From contig CALBFP010000214.1 in NCBI GenBank assembly GCA_937894115.1, positions 1-35,934 on the forward strand: a DNA stretch of 35,934 nucleotides. The letters are read 5' to 3'. The DNA comes from an uncultured euryarchaeote. Lineage in GTDB: Archaea; Thermoplasmatota; Poseidoniia; Poseidoniales; Poseidoniaceae. Position 1 is the stretch's first letter. Each line of letters begins with the position of its first letter. The notes beneath the pieces were generated by a model. The model ran no database searches, was not told the DNA's origin, and worked only from the letters and a program-made list of their open reading frames with translations. Positions 33,393 to 35,934 of this stretch are shown piece by piece. Position numbers and translations under genes: made by a program.

Positions 33393-35686
33393 TCTTGGTC
33401 CTTGGAACGGATTGATACAAACATTCCTGCTAAGGCAATCATTGCCAGAGTTGTCACTGGAGAGAGGAATGGAAGGAGGCTGGAAGCATCCTCATCTTCC
33501 GCATCGGTCTCATCATCGATTGTAGCATCCGATGGGCCGCTATCTGGGAGCGTTTCTGGATCGACACCCTCGTTGACCGCATCAACCTCATCGGTGTTGT
33601 GTTGTGTTACATCGACAAGATCAGCCAACTCGGTTTGATCTTCAATTTCCTCAGCCTCTTCTTCAGCATCGATTCCAGTGAAGTAGTTCACCGATATACC
33701 GCGTTGGGGTGTCCCGTATGCGCTGCTCTCTGGTCCAATGAGTGTGTACCATTGTGTACCACCTGGAGACACTACCATTTGCAAACCTACAAATCGGTCT
33801 GTATTCGTATCGTACAAAGTGTAAAACATTGCTTCCTCATATGCGACATCGTAATCGTCCTCAAAGTTGGACAAGCGGTTTTCTAGATTCTTTCCAAAGG
33901 ATTCCATGGTGTTTTCAAGAGTTGACTCTGCGAGCGCCTCAGCAATGGTCACAAGGCGATCGCTCGGCTCGATGTCCTGAGATACGGACTCGCATTCTTG
34001 CTCGCTACCAACAATCTGGTCGTCACTCATACGTTTGACCTCGATGTCAACACAGTACTCACCAAAACCGTCGAGTTCCGCATTGACGTTCTCGTAAGTA
34101 CTGTAGCCACCGTCCGTAACAGCGTCGGACCCAGCATCAGAAGTGGTCCCTTCATCGTCGGTGACGGTCCACGTAATTTCGTAGTTTTCATCGTAGTCCA
34201 TCCCATGGACGTTGTAATCAAAATTCATGTCAGATTCACTTGCATCGTTCATGTAAATCTCGATATCAACGCTATTTGGAGCGGTTTCATCCTCACCATT
34301 CTGGCAGTCCTCATCACCATCATTGACGTAATGAGGAGGAATGATTTCACCATCATCACAGACGAATTCTTCATCCGAGTTGTCGCCGCAGTCGTCGACT
34401 CCATCCTCAACGTATTCGTAGGGGATCTCGACGAGATTTGCACAAACGAAGTAATCTTCGTCTTCATCGGAACCGTCGAGTATACTCTCGGCCCAATCTT
34501 CAAAGACGTCAGCGAAGTCATCGTTGTTCAGCAACGCATCGACAATTCCAGGATACTCCCCGCTACCCTTAGCAGCGTTTGCCCAAATCATGGCAAACAT
34601 TGCAGGGAATGCTACCGGCGTAGGAGACGCATGTGCCTGGAGCACCTCAATTGTACTTCCATCATCGATGGTAATCATTTGCGTAGGCTCATCGAGAAGC
34701 GCCATTCCGCCTCCCATGAAAAACAATTCAACATCACCATCGTACATGTCGGTTACTGTGTCTGAGATAGAGAAATCAAAATCTCCCGCTGGCAAACCAA
34801 GTTCTTCTGTTGGTATACCCGTGAGTTCAAGCAAAACCGAAGTTTCGGTTTCATAGTGGATGTTATGATCGGCACATCCATCACGGACGGTAACGCGGAT
34901 TTCATCATCGCCGTAATCGTCTTCTACCCATTCCTCGACGTATGCTTCATCTTCATCATCCATGTTATCATCACAACTCCAATCGAGCTCCGACCCTTCC
35001 TGAAGGTTCATTTGCTCAGTGTACAGGGGTGATGCTTCATCCATTCGGACCTCAAGCAGGGCGTTGTTGATGTCGAACGATGTGCCGATTGTGAAATCAA
35101 TATCAAACGGTAGAGCCTCGCCGTCTCCAGAGAGTTCTCCATCAACTCCAATGCTGTATTGAATATTGGCCTCAACATCCATCTCCATGTCCATTCCATG
35201 AAGACCCATGTCAGCGTCGAAGTATTCTGTGTAGAGGACATCTGCATTGAACAATTGCTCGCCATCATAACCGATGGTCAAATCAATGCCACCATACGAA
35301 TCGCTCCATTCGCCATGGACTGCAAAGTCGTCTAGAAGACCGTGACGTACCGTCAACTCGGTTATTTTCGTGGAGAAGTCTGTCTGCATTCCATCAACCG
35401 AGAGAGTCGTGGTTGGACCGTCATACTGCTCAAAAACAATGGTAGTAGCACCAGTCGTAGCACGACCAATGAGAAGGTCGATTCCTGCATCATCACCTGC
35501 TGCCATGACTTCTTGGAAGACTTCTTGGAGATCGATTCCAATCATTGAAGCAACGTCAGCATTGATGTTGGCGAAATTGTATTCGACACCCCAAGCAATG
35601 GGTTCTGGTTCGTCTGCAGCAACACTTGTTGGCAAGGTTGTGGCGATTAAAAGGCTGGTTAGGAGGAGCGCAAGTGCTTTTCTCAT
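33389..35686 (-). CDS. Large surface protein with LDL-receptor-A-like calcium motifs and C-terminal anchor
   Basis: The protein has 765 residues from the ATG at 35686, which begins a clear signal peptide (MRKALALLLTSLLIATTLPTSVAA); an open frame to 35743 adds an unlikely leader. About 380 beta-rich residues follow. At about 409-466 there are two to three short units with an LDLa-like pattern: Cys, Ile-Pro, a Val-Asx-Asp-Gly turn, then D-x-C and an acidic NxxDE end (DDCGDNSDEE, DEDCQNGEDE). In LDL-receptor A modules these acids bind calcium; here each unit has fewer cysteines. An Ig-like domain follows, then a helical part, a Glu/Asp-rich linker, and a membrane helix near 740-760 with a very short tail. 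A TATA-like box lies 29 bases upstream. Role unknown; probably a surface receptor or adhesin. Confidence 0.82.
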   Translation of the reverse strand: MRKALALLLTSLLIATTLPTSVAADEPEPIAWGVEYNFANINADVASMIGIDLQEVFQEVMAAGDDAGIDLLIGRATTGATTIVFEQYDGPTTTLSVDGMQTDFSTKITELTVRHGLLDDFAVHGEWSDSYGGIDLTIGYDGEQLFNADVLYTEYFDADMGLHGMDMEMDVEANIQYSIGVDGELSGDGEALPFDIDFTIGTSFDINNALLEVRMDEASPLYTEQMNLQEGSELDWSCDDNMDDEDEAYVEEWVEDDYGDDEIRVTVRDGCADHNIHYETETSVLLELTGIPTEELGLPAGDFDFSISDTVTDMYDGDVELFFMGGGMALLDEPTQMITIDDGSTIEVLQAHASPTPVAFPAMFAMIWANAAKGSGEYPGIVDALLNNDDFADVFEDWAESILDGSDEDEDYFVCANLVEIPYEYVEDGVDDCGDNSDEEFVCDDGEIIPPHYVNDGDEDCQNGEDETAPNSVDIEIYMNDASESDMNFDYNVHGMDYDENYEITWTVTDDEGTTSDAGSDAVTDGGYSTYENVNAELDGFGEYCVDIEVKRMSDDQIVGSEQECESVSQDIEPSDRLVTIAEALAESTLENTMESFGKNLENRLSNFEDDYDVAYEEAMFYTLYDTNTDRFVGLQMVVSPGGTQWYTLIGPESSAYGTPQRGISVNYFTGIDAEEEAEEIEDQTELADLVDVTQHNTDEVDAVNEGVDPETLPDSGPSDATIDDETDAEDEDASSLLPFLSPVTTLAMIALAGMFVSIRSKDQE

Positions 35687-35708
35687 GCAGTGAATGAGGC
35701 ACAGTTTC

Positions 35709-35718
35709 CTTATTACAC
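35709..35718 (-). promoter_or_regulatory. TATA-like box for the LDLa-like surface gene
   Basis: GTGTAATAAG on the minus strand lies about 29 bases before the ATG at 35686, the same spacing as the ribA and crtI boxes. No Shine-Dalgarno sequence precedes the ATG, consistent with a leaderless message. Confidence 0.4.
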
Positions 35719-35743
35719 TTTGGGGCGACGGGTTAGGGTTCAA

Positions 35744-35934
35744 TCAGACGTTATCCCAATCCAATGTTTCATCCTCAGGCGGTGCGTCATCTTGTTCTTC
35801 AGAGTCTATCGAACCATCACCAAAAGTGTTCCAGGAATCGATGATTTTCATCTCAGCAGCCGCCGTTCTTCGGCGCTGTAGCGTGATAAGCAATGCTACG
35901 AGGACGGCAACAGCCACAGCACCAATGGCGAAGC
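35744..35934 (-). CDS. C-terminus of a membrane protein (cut by window end)
   Basis: Sixty-two residues are visible before a TGA at 35744-35746. A membrane helix (FAIGAVAVAVLVALLI) is followed by a basic stop-transfer stretch (QRRR) and an acidic cytoplasmic tail with DSWNTFGDG and a DE-rich end. The layout (C-terminal helix plus short tail with a Trp motif) matches the other anchored surface proteins in this window, so it is probably another surface protein. It lies 57 bases upstream of the LDLa-like gene on the same strand. The N-terminal part is outside the window. Confidence 0.65.
   Translation of the reverse strand, partial: FAIGAVAVAVLVALLITLQRRRTAAAEMKIIDSWNTFGDGSIDSEEQDDAPPEDETLDWDNV

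Noticed and set aside
33998-34765. A 255-codon plus-strand open frame
   Set aside because: It is antisense to the LDLa-like surface gene. Its Val/Ile-rich product comes from reversed Asp/Asn codons; the minus-strand frame has a signal peptide, motifs and membrane anchor.

Overview
The window looks like a compact archaeal chromosome fragment, most likely from a planktonic marine euryarchaeon of the Marine Group II / Poseidoniales type. That placement is an inference. It rests on TATA-like boxes about 30 bases upstream of nearly leaderless starts, a TrmB-type regulator, a class II photolyase beside carotenoid genes, giant secreted proteins rich in thrombospondin type 3 (TSP3) calcium repeats, moderate GC, and tightly packed genes whose convergent ends overlap or abut. 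Several enzymes (MogA, dihydroorotase, RibA) look bacterial in type. No rRNA, tRNA, CRISPR array, transposase or phage gene was seen.

Region 1 (1-8.3 kb) holds housekeeping genes. These are a membrane protein cut by the window edge, mogA (molybdenum cofactor), a dihydroorotase (pyrimidines), a small two-helix membrane protein, an M32 carboxypeptidase and, divergent from it, an M29/NicX-like aminopeptidase. Convergent to the aminopeptidase is a cytoplasmic protein with two EF-hands and a zinc ribbon.

Region 2 (8.3-14.6 kb, minus strand) is one 2081-residue surface protein. It has a signal peptide, an FG-GAP beta-propeller, a second propeller-like region, about 690 residues of TSP3 repeats, one membrane helix and a 180-residue cytoplasmic tail. 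Its stop codon lies 29 bases before the EF-hand/zinc-ribbon gene, so the two are probably an operon. A perfect inverted repeat covers the promoter zone.

Region 3 (14.7-23.4 kb) has a thiamine pyrophosphokinase on the plus strand. Facing it is a six-gene minus-strand operon whose genes overlap or lie a few bases apart: Nudix hydrolase, class II photolyase, TIGR01777 epimerase with an SRPBCC domain, a second TSP3 surface protein, an Ig-like membrane protein, and a DUF4105 (Lnb-like) membrane protein.

Region 4 (23.5-32.5 kb, plus strand) runs GTP cyclohydrolase II, peroxiredoxin, TrmB-like regulator, DUF1295 membrane reductase and UbiB/ABC1 kinase. A separate strong promoter then serves phytoene desaturase (crtI), a thioredoxin-like lipoprotein, phytoene synthase (crtB) and a family 2 glycosyltransferase. 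Photolyase, TIGR01777, DUF1295 and crt genes together resemble bacterial light- and photo-oxidative-stress islands.

Region 5 (32.5-35.9 kb, minus strand) has three membrane or surface proteins: a four-helix membrane protein, a large secreted protein with LDL-receptor-A-like calcium motifs and a C-terminal anchor, and the C-terminus of a third protein cut by the window end.
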